A DNA stretch of 64,000 nucleotides from Aureimonas sp. Leaf427. Its GTDB lineage: Bacteria; Pseudomonadota; Alphaproteobacteria; Rhizobiales; Rhizobiaceae. The notes under the pieces were generated by a model. It worked only from the letters and a program-made list of their open reading frames with translations, was not told the DNA's origin and did no database searches. Positions 1-8,044 of the stretch are shown in pieces. The DNA is taken from contig NZ_LMQW01000012.1 of NCBI RefSeq assembly GCF_001425485.1, forward strand, positions 418,100-482,099. Reading direction: 5' to 3'. Positions within the stretch are counted from its first letter, which is position 1. Each line of letters opens with the position of its first letter. The position numbers and the translations under genes were made by a program.

Positions 1-26
1 CAAGGTCGATCCCCGCCCTGGAAGCT

Positions 27-86
27 GCCCGATCTCCCCCCTTGCGGGGGAGATGCCTGGCAAGGCAGAGGGGGGTGCTTCGCGCC
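27..86. repeat. Dispersed palindromic intergenic repeat, copy A
   Basis: This short GC-rich unit contains a C-run and G-run palindrome (gatctcccccc then gggggagat) followed by atgcc-ggca-ggcagagg. Closely similar units occur at 53996-54050 and, inverted, at 53909-53955; more diverged ones lie at 13544-13587 and 13653-13698. All sit between genes. It looks like the short mosaic or palindromic repeats common in Rhizobiales genomes; the exact family name is not assigned. Confidence 0.6.
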
Positions 87-119
87 GACGCCCTCGAAGC
101 GCCCCCTGACTCAATACCA

Positions 120-1961
120 TCACCTCGCGTGATGGCTTTCCGCCAGCTTGTAGACCGGCGTCGGAATGCCCTCGAGCCGGGCTTTGAGCTGCAGCGCCAG
201 ATATTGCGAGTAGTGGCGGGACTGGTGCAGGTTGCCGCCGTGGAACCAGAAGTTCGGCAGCTGCGTCGGCTTCCACATGTTGCGGAGCTCCCCCTCCCAG
301 GGGCCGGGGTCCTTGGTCGTGTCGGAGCCGAGGCCCCAGACCTTGCCCACCTTGTCCGCCGCCTCCTGGTCGATAAGGTCGGCCACCCAGCCGTTCATCG
401 AGCCGTAGCCGGTGGCATAGACGATGAGGTCGGCGGGAAGCTCGGTGCCGTCGTCGAGCTTGACGCCGGTTTCGGTGATCTCCTCGACCTGCCCGCCCTT
501 CAGCTTGATCTTGCCGTCGATGATGAGCTGCGAGGCGCCGACGTCGATGTAGTAGCCGGAGCCCCGGCGCAGATACTTCATGAAGAGGCCGGAGCCGTCC
601 ACGCCGAAATCGTTGCGGAAGCCCGCCGCCTCCAGCGCCCCGTAGAAGTCGGCATCCACCCGCGCAATCTCCTCGTAGAGCGGGATATGGAACTCGTGCA
701 TGATCTTGAAGGGCACGGAGGCGAAGATGAGATCGGCCTTGGCGGTCGTGATGCCGGCCTTCAGGGCGCGCTCCGAATAGAGATCGCCGAGGCTCTTCTC
801 CATCAGCGTGTCGGACTTCACGATATGGGTGGAGGAGCGCTGGACCATGGTGACGTCGGCGCCCGCCTCCCACAGGGCCGCGCAGATGTCGTGGGCCGAG
901 TTGTTGGAGCCGATCACGACGACCTTTTTGTCCTTGTAGGCGTCGGGGCCGGGATGTTCGGACGAGTGCTGCTGCTCGCCCTTGAAGCGCTCCATGCCCT
1001 TGAAGTTCGGCTTGTTCGCCTTGCCGGACATGCCGGTCGCCAGGACCAGATGCTTCGGGCGCAGGGTCAGCTCCTTCCCGTCGCGCAGCACCGTCACGAC
1101 CCATTCGCCGGCGGCCTCGTCGAAGCGGGCATTGGTCGCGCGCGTCTTCGACCAGTAGTTCAGCTCCATGACGCGGGTGTACATTTCCAGCCAGTCGCCG
1201 ATCTTGTCCTTCGGCGCGAAGACGGGCCAGTTCTTCGGAAAGTCCATGTAGGGCAGGTGGTCGTACCAGACGGGATCGTGCAGGCAGAGCGACTTGTAGC
1301 GCTTGCGCCAGGCATCGCCGGGTCTGTCGTTGGCATCGATGATGATGGCGGGAACGCCCAGCTGGCGCAGGCGCGCGCCGAGCGCGATGCCGCCCTGTCC
1401 GCCGCCGACGACGAGCACGAAGGGCTGCGTGTCGTAGCCGAGGCTTTTCGCCTCCGCCTCGCGCCGCTCCGACCATGTCTTGCGGTCGCGATTCGCCCCA
1501 TGCTCGGCGCCCATGGGGCGGCGCTCGCTCAGAGGCTCCTCGAAACCCTTCAGCTCGTAGGCGGTGGTCAGCAGCGTCCAGGCCTTGCCGTCCTTCAGGC
1601 GCAGGTGCCCGCGGCCGCGCGCGACGCCGGTCTCGAAGGTGATCCAGGCCTCGGTGACGCCGCCGGCTTCCGTCGGCTCCTCCTCGATCTGGAAGTTGCT
1701 CGGCCGCGTCTCGGCGAGCGTCGCGCCCAGAAGATCGCGCACGCCCTCCCGTCCCTCGACGGTGGTGATGTTCCAGGTGAAGGCGACGAGGTCGCGCCAG
1801 AAGCTCGTCTCGGCGAAAAGCTCGACGGATGCCTCGATGTCGGAAGCGGCGAGCGCCGCCTCGAAGCGGCCGAGCCAGGCCTTCACTGCGGCGCGGGGCG
1901 CGGTGTCGCCGGCCGGGGCCGTGCCGGGCGTCGCCGCGGGTCGTTCGAGCGTCTCGCTCAT
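120..1961 (-). CDS. NTF2-like/flavin-containing monooxygenase fusion (NAD(P)/FAD-dependent)
   Basis: A 613-residue two-part oxidoreductase. Residues about 20-150 look like an NTF2/SnoaL-type domain. From about residue 180 follows a flavin monooxygenase core: a first dinucleotide-binding motif VVGGGQGG (about 185-191), an FMO/BVMO-like signature FKGEQQHSSEH, and a second nucleotide motif VVVIGSNNSAHD for NADPH. It probably hydroxylates or oxidises a small soft nucleophile or ketone using NADPH and O2; the substrate is not predictable. Start chosen at ATG 1961, preceded by GGGAGGAA at good spacing; 21 further in-frame upstream codons to 2024 lack such support. It is convergent with nothing and stands alone. 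The fold is confident, the substrate unknown. Confidence 0.85.
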   Translation of the reverse strand: MSETLERPAATPGTAPAGDTAPRAAVKAWLGRFEAALAASDIEASVELFAETSFWRDLVAFTWNITTVEGREGVRDLLGATLAETRPSNFQIEEEPTEAGGVTEAWITFETGVARGRGHLRLKDGKAWTLLTTAYELKGFEEPLSERRPMGAEHGANRDRKTWSERREAEAKSLGYDTQPFVLVVGGGQGGIALGARLRQLGVPAIIIDANDRPGDAWRKRYKSLCLHDPVWYDHLPYMDFPKNWPVFAPKDKIGDWLEMYTRVMELNYWSKTRATNARFDEAAGEWVVTVLRDGKELTLRPKHLVLATGMSGKANKPNFKGMERFKGEQQHSSEHPGPDAYKDKKVVVIGSNNSAHDICAALWEAGADVTMVQRSSTHIVKSDTLMEKSLGDLYSERALKAGITTAKADLIFASVPFKIMHEFHIPLYEEIARVDADFYGALEAAGFRNDFGVDGSGLFMKYLRRGSGYYIDVGASQLIIDGKIKLKGGQVEEITETGVKLDDGTELPADLIVYATGYGSMNGWVADLIDQEAADKVGKVWGLGSDTTKDPGPWEGELRNMWKPTQLPNFWFHGGNLHQSRHYSQYLALQLKARLEGIPTPVYKLAESHHAR

Positions 1962-2100
1962 GCCTGTTCCTCCCGTTGAATCCGTTTTCCCGGGAGGGGA
2001 TCGCAAGTCAGGCGTCCTGTCCATCCTGCGGCCGCGAAGCGCCCTGCTGCAGCGCGAAGAGGGCGGAGGCCGGATCGATGCCGGAAAGGACGAAACGGGT

Positions 2101-3102
2101 TCAGATTCGGCCGGGCAGGATGCGGTCGGGCGGGCGGTGGCCGTCCATCAGCGTGCGGATGTTGATGATGACCTTCTCGCCCATGTCGAGCCGCGCCTCC
2201 AGCGTCGCCGAGCCCATATGGGGCAGAAGCACCACGCGGTTTTCCGCCGCGAGCCGCATCAGGCGCTTGTCCACCGCCGGCTCGCCCTCGAAGACGTCGA
2301 GCCCGGCGCCCGCGATCTGCCCGTCCTCGATGCGCTTCACCAGCGCCGGCTGATCGATGATCTCGCCTCGCGCCGTGTTCACGATGAAGGAATGGGGCTG
2401 GATCAGCGCGAGGCGACGGGCGGAGAGAAGGTGGTAGGTCGCCGGCGTGTAGGGGCAGTTCACGGAGAGGATGTCCATCCGAGACAGCATCTGGTCGAGG
2501 CTCTCCCAGTAGATCGCGCCGAACTCGGCCTCGGTCTTGGGGCTCACGGGCTTGCGGTTGTGGTAGTGGATCTCCAGCCCGAAGGCCCGCGCCCGGCGCG
2601 CGACGGCCGTGCCGATGCGCCCCATGCCGATGATGCCGAGCTTCTTCTTCGACAGGCGCCGCCCGAGCATCCAGGTCGGCGACCAGCCCGGCCAGCGATC
2701 GCCCGCGGTCAGCCGCGTCGCGCCCTCCACGAGGCGGCGGGGAACGGCGAGAATCAGCGCCATCGTCATGTCGGCCGTGTCCTCGTCGAGGACATTGGGC
2801 GTGTTCGTGACGAAGACGCCCCGGGCATGGGCGGCGTCGACGTCGATATTGTCGACGCCGTTTCCGTAATTGGCGATCAGCTTCAGCCGCTCGCCGGCCT
2901 GGGCGATCATCGAGCGGTCGATCCGGTCGGTGACGGTGGGCACGAGCACGTCGACCTCGCGCAGCGCCGCCACCAGCTCGGGCTGGCTCATCGGCCGGTC
3001 CTCGCGGTTGAGACGCACCTCGAACAGCTCCGCCATGCGGGCTTCGATGGCCTCGGGCAGTCTGCGCGTGATCGCGACAATCGGCTTGGCTCTCTCGGTC
3101 AT
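2101..3102 (-). CDS. D-2-hydroxyacid dehydrogenase (glyoxylate/hydroxypyruvate reductase-like)
   Basis: A 333-residue member of the D-isomer-specific 2-hydroxyacid dehydrogenases, cytosolic NAD(P)H-dependent reductases of 2-oxoacids. The Rossmann motif GMGRIGTAVARRARAFG is near residue 155, with the conserved ARGE segment (catalytic Arg) and a C-terminal HMGSAT (catalytic His). Length and motifs fit the glyoxylate reductase (GyaR/GhrB-like) branch, but a formate or phosphoglycerate substrate cannot be ruled out by eye. Start taken at ATG 3102, with AAAGGG upstream; the longer frame to 3243 runs through a tandem repeat and is not supported. It lies about 140 bases from the monooxygenase on the same strand. 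Confidence 0.88.
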   Translation of the reverse strand: MTERAKPIVAITRRLPEAIEARMAELFEVRLNREDRPMSQPELVAALREVDVLVPTVTDRIDRSMIAQAGERLKLIANYGNGVDNIDVDAAHARGVFVTNTPNVLDEDTADMTMALILAVPRRLVEGATRLTAGDRWPGWSPTWMLGRRLSKKKLGIIGMGRIGTAVARRARAFGLEIHYHNRKPVSPKTEAEFGAIYWESLDQMLSRMDILSVNCPYTPATYHLLSARRLALIQPHSFIVNTARGEIIDQPALVKRIEDGQIAGAGLDVFEGEPAVDKRLMRLAAENRVVLLPHMGSATLEARLDMGEKVIINIRTLMDGHRPPDRILPGRI

Positions 3103-3126
3103 CGCGCGCCCTTTTCTCGACGTTTC

Positions 3127-3168
3127 CGGCTCGGCATGTCCGGCTCTGCATGTCCGGCTCGACGCATC
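3127..3168. repeat. Three 14-bp tandem repeats upstream of the dehydrogenase
   Basis: Three consecutive imperfect 14-mers, cggctcggcatgtc, cggctctgcatgtc and cggctcgacgcatc, lie 25-66 bases upstream of the start codon at 3102, that is in the promoter/leader of the 2-hydroxyacid dehydrogenase gene. They may be stacked protein-binding sites or a chance slippage product. The rest of the 3103-3405 gap between the two divergent genes shows nothing else I recognise. Confidence 0.6.
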
Positions 3169-3405
3169 CGGCCGATCCCTTCGGAGGCCGGAAACAAGAC
3201 CGTTCGAACGCCGCGCGGGCGAGCGCCGCAAGGCCGATCGCACCTCATGGCAAGAGGTTGTTAACCGCGTGGAGCGATAGTCGGCCGTGCCGCCGACCGT
3301 TCGTCCTTAGCAAGCGCCCCGCGCGAAAACAAAGGCTTTCGGGATGGTTCGGCATCGCCCCGCTCCGCTGGCCTCCGCGGCTCTCTTACGCATCTGGAGA
3401 TTTCC

Positions 3406-3972
3406 TTGCCGACGCTTCGCCGCCTCCTTCTGTGCGCCGCCGCCGCCCTCTTTTTCGCCGCGCCCCTCGGGGCCGCGCGCGCCATCGAGGCAGACCCGGA
3501 GAGCGAGCCGCCGGGCGCGAGCGCACCGCCTTCCGGCACCTATTCGAAGCTCCCCCTCCCCCGCTTCGTCTCGCTGAAGTCGGCGCGGGTGAACCTTCGC
3601 GTCGGCCCCGGCAAGGACTATGCGGTCTCCTGGCTCTATCTGAAGCCGGGCCTGCCGGTGGAGGTCGTGCAGGAATACGAGCTCTGGCGCCGCGTGCGCG
3701 ATTCGGAGGGCTCGGAAGGCTGGGTCTACCACTCGCTTCTCTCGGGCGAGCGCACCGCCATCGCCGCCCCGTGGCTGGCCGGCAAGAGCGCCACCGTCGA
3801 TCTGCGCCGCAGCGCCTCGGACGATTCGGGCCTCGTCGCCAAGATGGAGCCGGGCGTGGTCACCAAGGTGAAGGAATGCGGCCTCGGCTGGTGCGAAGTG
3901 GAGGTCGCCAACCGCGACGGCTACGTGCGCCAAAACGAGATGTGGGGCGTCTATCCGGACGAGCGGTTCTAA
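3406..3972 (+). CDS. Secreted bacterial SH3-domain protein
   Basis: A 188-residue exported protein. It begins with a Sec-type signal peptide (two Arg, then LLLCAAAALFFAAPLGAARA, cleavage probably after residue about 25). The mature part has two SH3_3-like segments: one around FVSLKSARVNLRVGPGKDY (about 55-115) and a second around SATVDLRRSASDDS (about 125-180). Such periplasmic SH3 proteins are thought to bind peptidoglycan or peptides. The initiation codon is TTG, placed 7 bases after CTGGAGA, a good Shine-Dalgarno; no ATG fits better. Divergent from the dehydrogenase gene. Domain call is firm, role is inferred from the family. Confidence 0.85.
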   Translation: MPTLRRLLLCAAAALFFAAPLGAARAIEADPESEPPGASAPPSGTYSKLPLPRFVSLKSARVNLRVGPGKDYAVSWLYLKPGLPVEVVQEYELWRRVRDSEGSEGWVYHSLLSGERTAIAAPWLAGKSATVDLRRSASDDSGLVAKMEPGVVTKVKECGLGWCEVEVANRDGYVRQNEMWGVYPDERF

Positions 3973-4641
3973 GAACGCCCCGCATTCCGACGGATGGATC
4001 AAGCCAATTCTCTCCTTCCGAAGAGCGTTCTCAAGAGCGATCGCTCTTCCCGGATGAGACGATGGGGCTGGTGGCGGATCGCGCGCGGGGCTCTCGCGCT
4101 CCTTCCAGCATTCGCACATCACCCGGCCTCTCGGAGCCTAAACCGGGCTCCAGCGCGACGATCGCGATGACGTTCGTGTCGTCGCAATGATGGCGAGGGG
4201 CGTCGTCTCGGGCCGCGATAAAGGTGCTTTCCCGGCCGATCGCGGAGCGCTTCGCATGGCGGCTCGCAGCGGCACGATCATGCCCACCGAACCTTTTTGA
4301 AGATGCGCCGAGACACCACGGCGTGCGGTGGGCCGGATCGACGCGATGCGTCGGCTTTCGCCCTTCGCGAGTGCCAAGCCACCTTCGAACCGCCCCCCCC
4401 CAGTCCACGAACATCATGCCTTCGACCCGCAGGAGCTTGCGTGAAACTGAATGCGGCGACTGCATCGACGCGCGCCAAGGCTGTAGAACGACCTCCCAAT
4501 AGGCCAATTCATCGCCTCAGGGATGCTGACGGAAACAATACTAAGCAAGGCTTCAATAATCAGTTTTCTGTAAGCGACTGAATGTACTGCAATTAATTCG
4601 TCATAAAAGCGTTATTTACTGAGTGTGTGATACTATTGCAA

Positions 4642-4667
4642 CGAATGGAACCTTTGAATTCCATTCG
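4642..4667. promoter_or_regulatory. 9-bp perfect inverted repeat upstream of porin
   Basis: CGAATGGAA and TTCCATTCG flank an 8-base spacer about 150 bases before the porin start codon, in the A+T-rich section. This could be a dimeric regulator's operator or a stem in the porin leader RNA. No known regulator motif was matched. Confidence 0.35.
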
Positions 4668-4801
4668 ATCTTCGACAACTTGCTTAAGACGATCCAATTT
4701 CAGATGAATGTGTGGAAGGCTAAAGGAAATTCTTCCGGGCCTTTTCAGGGAATGGGTCGAACGATTCAACGTCGAACAAGGCCTGTCCCTGACCTGTTAA
4801 T

Positions 4802-4815
4802 CTGACTGGAGTCAG
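4802..4815 (+). promoter_or_regulatory. Porin ribosome-binding site in a hairpin loop
   Basis: CTGAC and GTCAG form a 5-bp stem closing the 4-base loop TGGA. The GGAG Shine-Dalgarno (4808-4811) lies mostly in the loop, 7 bases before the ATG at 4819. This would present or mask the site depending on folding, so translational control of the porin is possible. Confidence 0.4.
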
Positions 4816-4818
4816 GAC

Positions 4819-6339
4819 ATGAACATCAAGAGCCTTCTTCTCGGCTCAGCGGCTGCTTTCGTCGCAATCTCGGGCGCGCGCGCTGCAGACGCCGTCACCA
4901 TGGTCGAGCCCGAGCCCGCTGAATACGTTCGCGTCTGCGACACCTACGGCACCGGCTTCTTCTACATCCCCGGCACCGAGACCTGCCTCAAGGTCGGCGG
5001 CTACGTCCGCATGCGCATCATCGCAACCGATTCTGCCGGCAACGCCGATATCGACCTCGACAACCTGAACAGCCCCGCCGGGGCCAACGGCGTCTACACC
5101 ACCACGTCCGGCACCAGGACTGTGACGTCCGCCAACGCGACGCTGCCGGCCGATGCCGGCGGAGTGACGATTCCCGGCTACTTCACGCGTGGCCTGTCCA
5201 ACGACGACTACAACGTCGTCAGCCGGACGCGTGCCCGCCTTGAATTCGATGCTCGCGAGAGCACTGAGCTCGGCATGCTCCGCTCCTTCGCTCGCCTGCA
5301 GGCTACGAACACGTCCGCCGCCAACAACGGCGTCGACATGGATCAGGCCTATCTCCAGCTCGGCGGCTTGACGGTCGGCAAGCTCGACTCGCTCTGGGCC
5401 GAGCGCGACGGCCTCTTCACGTCCAACGATTGGTCGCTCTACGACCGTTCCAACAACCGGATCTCCTATACGTTCGCCGCCGCCGGCTTCACGGCTGCCA
5501 TTTCGCTCGAAGACGACGGCTCGGGTGACTTCGTTCCCGACGTGGTCGGGCAACTCGCCTACAAGGGCGGTTGGGGCGAGGCCTACATCTCGGGCGTCTA
5601 CGACGAACAGGCGAGCGACGCGCCGAACATCCGGCGCTTCAACACCTCGGCCTCGACCGCGACCAATGTGGCGATCCCGAGCTACTCGAACTTCTTCATC
5701 TACGACAATCCGGCAACCGCTGCCTTCGATCCCAGTTTGGAGGCTTTCTACAACGGCGACCTCAACGACGCGGACGACGGCGCCTTCGCGCTCAAGGGCG
5801 GCGTTACGCTGAAGGATCTGATCGCCACGGGCTCGCAGTTCAAGATCGAAGGCTCCTATGCGTTCGATCCGACCGTCTACAGCAGCGACGCGGGCGGCAA
5901 CTATATTGCGCCTGGCGGCAATATCCGTGCCGGTGGCATCTTCCAGGCGCAGACCGCTGGCGTCAACGTCGGCGCTCCGATCATCATCGACTCTCTCTCG
6001 GGTCAGGCCTATCGCCTGTCGAGCGAGTTCCAGATCGGCGCGGGCTACCAGCAGAAGTTCGGCAAGCTCTTCACCGCCGTTTCCGGCGTCTATGGGCAGA
6101 CCTTCGATCTCAAACGCTCGGTCCAGTCGTTCGATGCCGCAGGCGTTGCAAACGGCGTCTCGACGCAGAACATCGGCGCTGCCGAGTATTGGGGTGCGGC
6201 GGTCAACGTCGGCTACAACCTGACGACGAACTTCTCGGTCCTCGGCGAAGTATCCTATCGCGAAATCGATCTGCCCTCGCCGATCGTCAACGATTTCGAC
6301 GCCACCGCTGGCTTCATCGAGTTCAAGCGCACGTTCTAA
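4819..6339 (+). CDS. Outer-membrane porin (rhizobial Omp2b/porin_2 type)
   Basis: A 506-residue outer-membrane beta-barrel that lets small hydrophilic solutes cross. It has a cleavable signal peptide ending near SGARAADA (residue about 23). The family hallmark follows: a VRVCDTYG...FYIPGTETC segment with two cysteines, then GGYVRMR. Alternating aromatic and hydrophobic strands fill the rest and the protein ends in phenylalanine (EFKRTF), the usual assembly signal. It is longer than typical members (about 350-400) because of long extracellular-loop-like inserts around residues 70-115 and 270-330. Monocistronic, with a long leader and its own strong terminator just downstream. Confidence 0.93.
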   Translation: MNIKSLLLGSAAAFVAISGARAADAVTMVEPEPAEYVRVCDTYGTGFFYIPGTETCLKVGGYVRMRIIATDSAGNADIDLDNLNSPAGANGVYTTTSGTRTVTSANATLPADAGGVTIPGYFTRGLSNDDYNVVSRTRARLEFDARESTELGMLRSFARLQATNTSAANNGVDMDQAYLQLGGLTVGKLDSLWAERDGLFTSNDWSLYDRSNNRISYTFAAAGFTAAISLEDDGSGDFVPDVVGQLAYKGGWGEAYISGVYDEQASDAPNIRRFNTSASTATNVAIPSYSNFFIYDNPATAAFDPSLEAFYNGDLNDADDGAFALKGGVTLKDLIATGSQFKIEGSYAFDPTVYSSDAGGNYIAPGGNIRAGGIFQAQTAGVNVGAPIIIDSLSGQAYRLSSEFQIGAGYQQKFGKLFTAVSGVYGQTFDLKRSVQSFDAAGVANGVSTQNIGAAEYWGAAVNVGYNLTTNFSVLGEVSYREIDLPSPIVNDFDATAGFIEFKRTF

Positions 6340-6379
6340 CGCCCTCAAGGGCCATGGCCTGACGGCAACATCATCGAGA

Positions 6380-6412
6380 GGGGCCAGCCTTGCCGCTGGC
6401 CCCTTTGTTTTT
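6380..6412 (+). terminator. Rho-independent terminator of the porin gene
   Basis: A 9-bp perfect GC stem, GGGGCCAGC with GCTGGCCCC around a 6-base loop, is followed by tttgttttt, 41 bases after the porin stop codon. The remaining bases to 6577 show nothing further. Confidence 0.92.
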
Positions 6413-6577
6413 GGACTCAAAGACTTCGAGCCATCTCCGCTGCGTCCTGTTTCGTCATGCAGGGGTGGCCATCAGCGATGCGCCATGCGCATCCAAACGA
6501 GAAGTGCGTGAGGTTCATTCCCAACCGAACGAGGTCTGGTCTCGTGTCGCCAGGCTTTCGGGGTCAACGGTTCCCGC

Positions 6578-7183
6578 CTATTCCTGACGAACCCGAGTAT
6601 CGAGAATGCGGTCGATGAGGCCCCATTCCAGCGCCTGCTCGGCCGTCATGAAGCGGTCGCGGTCGAGGGTCCGCTCGACCTCCTCCAGGCTGCGGCCGCA
6701 ATGCTCGGCATAGAGCCGGATCATGCGGCGCTTCACCTGCGCCATCTCCTCGGCATGGATGAGGATGTCGGAGGCCTGCCCCTGGAAGCCGCCGAGCGGC
6801 TGATGGACGTGGAGGCTGGCATTGGGTAGGGCCGCGCGCTCGCCCGGCTCCCCCGCCATGAGGAGGAAGGAGCCCATGGAGCGCGCCGTGCCCATGCAGA
6901 GCGTGTGCACCGGCGCCTGGACGTAGCGCATCGTGTCGTACATCGCGAGGCCGCTGGTGATCACCCCGCCGGGCGAGTTGATGTAGAGATGGATCGGCTT
7001 CTTCGGGTTCTCCGCCTCCAGAAAGAGAAGCTGCGCGCAGACGAGGGCGGAGGTCGTGTCGTTGACCTCGCCGTTGAGAAAGACGATCCGCTCGCGCAGC
7101 AGCCGCGAGTAGATGTCGAACGAGCGTTCCCCCCGGCTGGATTGTTCCACCACCATAGGGACGAGCTGCATCGCTTCGCGCAT
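6578..7183 (-). CDS. ClpP-family serine protease, divergent paralogue
   Basis: A 201-residue Clp protease proteolytic subunit, the barrel peptidase that works with ClpA/ClpX unfoldases. The catalytic residues appear intact: Ser102 in RSMGS, His127 in HVHQPLGG and Asp176 in DRDRF; the handle region and the YINSPGG segment are present. Unusually, the motif normally read as MGQAASMG is MGTARSMG, and the helix-E region carries extra Arg. Rhizobiales often encode two or three ClpP copies; this one is unlikely to be the principal housekeeping copy, which usually sits with clpX. The start at ATG 7183 has GAGGAA upstream. It lies downstream of, and on the same strand as, the ArsR/SRPBCC pair. Confidence 0.88.
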   Translation of the reverse strand: MREAMQLVPMVVEQSSRGERSFDIYSRLLRERIVFLNGEVNDTTSALVCAQLLFLEAENPKKPIHLYINSPGGVITSGLAMYDTMRYVQAPVHTLCMGTARSMGSFLLMAGEPGERAALPNASLHVHQPLGGFQGQASDILIHAEEMAQVKRRMIRLYAEHCGRSLEEVERTLDRDRFMTAEQALEWGLIDRILDTRVRQE

Positions 7184-7230
7184 CGGCGAATTCCTCTTCT
7201 TCTTGGAATGTCAGGGACGGACGGGCGTCG

Positions 7231-7575
7231 TCAGGCCGCGCGGGCGAAGCACATGACGTTGCCGTTTCCGGCGCCGGGAGGGCCGGTGCGTCGCGGATGC
7301 GTCACTTGGTGGGTGATCCTCAGCCGGGTTCCCCCGTGGCCGTCGGGCGCCAGCTGAAAGCGGACCACGCTTTCCAGGAAGGGCGGCAGCGCCTCGCGCA
7401 TCCGGTAGCGGACCTCGCGCTCGGGAATCGTCTCGATGGGCGCCGGGTCCGCCAGCGCCTCGTCCGGCAACCATCTGCGGCGGATTTCCGCGATGTGGAT
7501 GGCGCGCCAGACCTTGTGCGGCGGCGCATCCAGATCGTAGTCGAGAACGAGATCGGACGAGGTTTCGTCGGTCAC
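7231..7575 (-). CDS. SRPBCC (AHSA1/START-like) domain protein
   Basis: A 114-residue single-domain protein with the helix-grip pattern of the AHSA1 group: an opening LDAPPHKVWRAIH strand-helix, IRRRWLP, then beta strands through FQLAPDGHGGTRLRITHQV. These bind hydrophobic ligands; genes of this type commonly follow an ArsR regulator. The start is GTG 7575, whose GTGA overlaps the stop codon of the arsR gene by four bases, with AAGGAG at ideal spacing. The two are therefore translationally coupled. The C-terminal helix is short compared with full-length family members (about 140-160). Ligand unknown. Confidence 0.8.
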   Translation of the reverse strand: MTDETSSDLVLDYDLDAPPHKVWRAIHIAEIRRRWLPDEALADPAPIETIPEREVRYRMREALPPFLESVVRFQLAPDGHGGTRLRITHQVTHPRRTGPPGAGNGNVMCFARAA

Positions 7576-7886
7576 TGGTCGATCTCCTTCAGAACGTCGC
7601 GCAAAGCATCGATTCGCTCGGGCCAATAGAGCCGATATCTGGCAAGCCAGTTCGCGATCGAAGCCAGCCCTTCGGGATCGACCTCGTACCGGACCGTGCG
7701 GCCCTGCCGCTCCTCGCGCACGAGCGCGGCGTTCCGCAGCACCTGGAGATGCTGGGACATGGCCGGTTGCGAGATCGCCATCCCTTCGCGAAGCGCGCTG
7801 GCGTTCATGCTGCCGGTCGCTAGCTTCTCGAAGATCCGACGCCGCGTCGGATCGGCCAAGGCCTTGAAGACGTCACCCTCGATCAT
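7572..7886 (-). CDS. ArsR-family transcriptional repressor
   Basis: A 104-residue winged-helix regulator. The N-terminal VFKALADPTRRRIFEKLA and recognition region ISQPAMSQHLQVLRNAALV are typical of ArsR proteins that pair with SRPBCC genes; no Cys-rich metal site is present, so a metal sensor is unlikely. I place the start at ATG 7886 because it gives the family's usual N-terminus and sits where a transcript from the promoter at 7893-7922 should begin. A GTG at 7907 (with AGAGG upstream) would add seven residues and is the alternative. The gene probably represses itself and the coupled SRPBCC gene. Confidence 0.85.
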   Translation of the reverse strand: MIEGDVFKALADPTRRRIFEKLATGSMNASALREGMAISQPAMSQHLQVLRNAALVREERQGRTVRYEVDPEGLASIANWLARYRLYWPERIDALRDVLKEIDQ

Positions 7887-7892
7887 GCTTGA

Positions 7893-7922
7893 TACATAAG
7901 CGGACACTTATGCCTCTGGCAA
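7893..7922 (-). promoter_or_regulatory. Promoter and palindromic operator of the arsR gene
   Basis: On the minus strand a -35 like TTGCCA (7917-7922) and a -10 like TATGTA (7893-7898) are 18 bases apart. A 6-bp perfect inverted repeat, CATAAG/CTTATG with 6-base spacing (7895-7912), covers the -10 and most of the spacer, the classic place for a repressor. The predicted transcription start falls at about 7886, the A of the preferred start codon. Confidence 0.5.
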
Positions 7923-7956
7923 GGGCCTTCGTGAAGAACCGCCGGACGCCGCGCAT

Positions 7957-7992
7957 GAAAAAACCCGCCACGCGGCTCGCATGACGGGTTTG
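7957..7992 (-). terminator. Rho-independent terminator of irr
   Basis: Read on the minus strand, AAACCCG and CGGGTTT arms enclose a loop and end in a run of six T, about 50 bases past the irr stop codon. Confidence 0.8.
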
Positions 7993-8044
7993 TTCAGGTC
8001 CGATGATCGTCGCATCGGCCGCGGAGGCTCTGCGGAAAGCGGCC

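Larger units (their letters stand above)
3973..4818. other. 846-base gene-free region upstream of the porin
   Basis: No reading frame here has a plausible protein or ribosome-binding site. Composition changes along it: the first 550 bases resemble the genome, while from about 4520 to 4818 it is clearly A+T-richer, as expected for a strong outer-membrane-protein promoter and leader. It contains a 9-bp inverted repeat at 4642-4667 and the hairpin over the porin ribosome-binding site (4802-4815). No RNA gene was recognised. Confidence 0.6.

Noticed and set aside
4031-4507. Possible small genes in the porin upstream gap (both strands)
   Set aside because: Several overlapping frames, none with a ribosome-binding site, conserved-looking segment or codon bias.
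4846-6420. Open frame antisense to the porin gene
   Set aside because: The porin frame has a signal peptide, family motifs and a terminator; the antisense frame has none.
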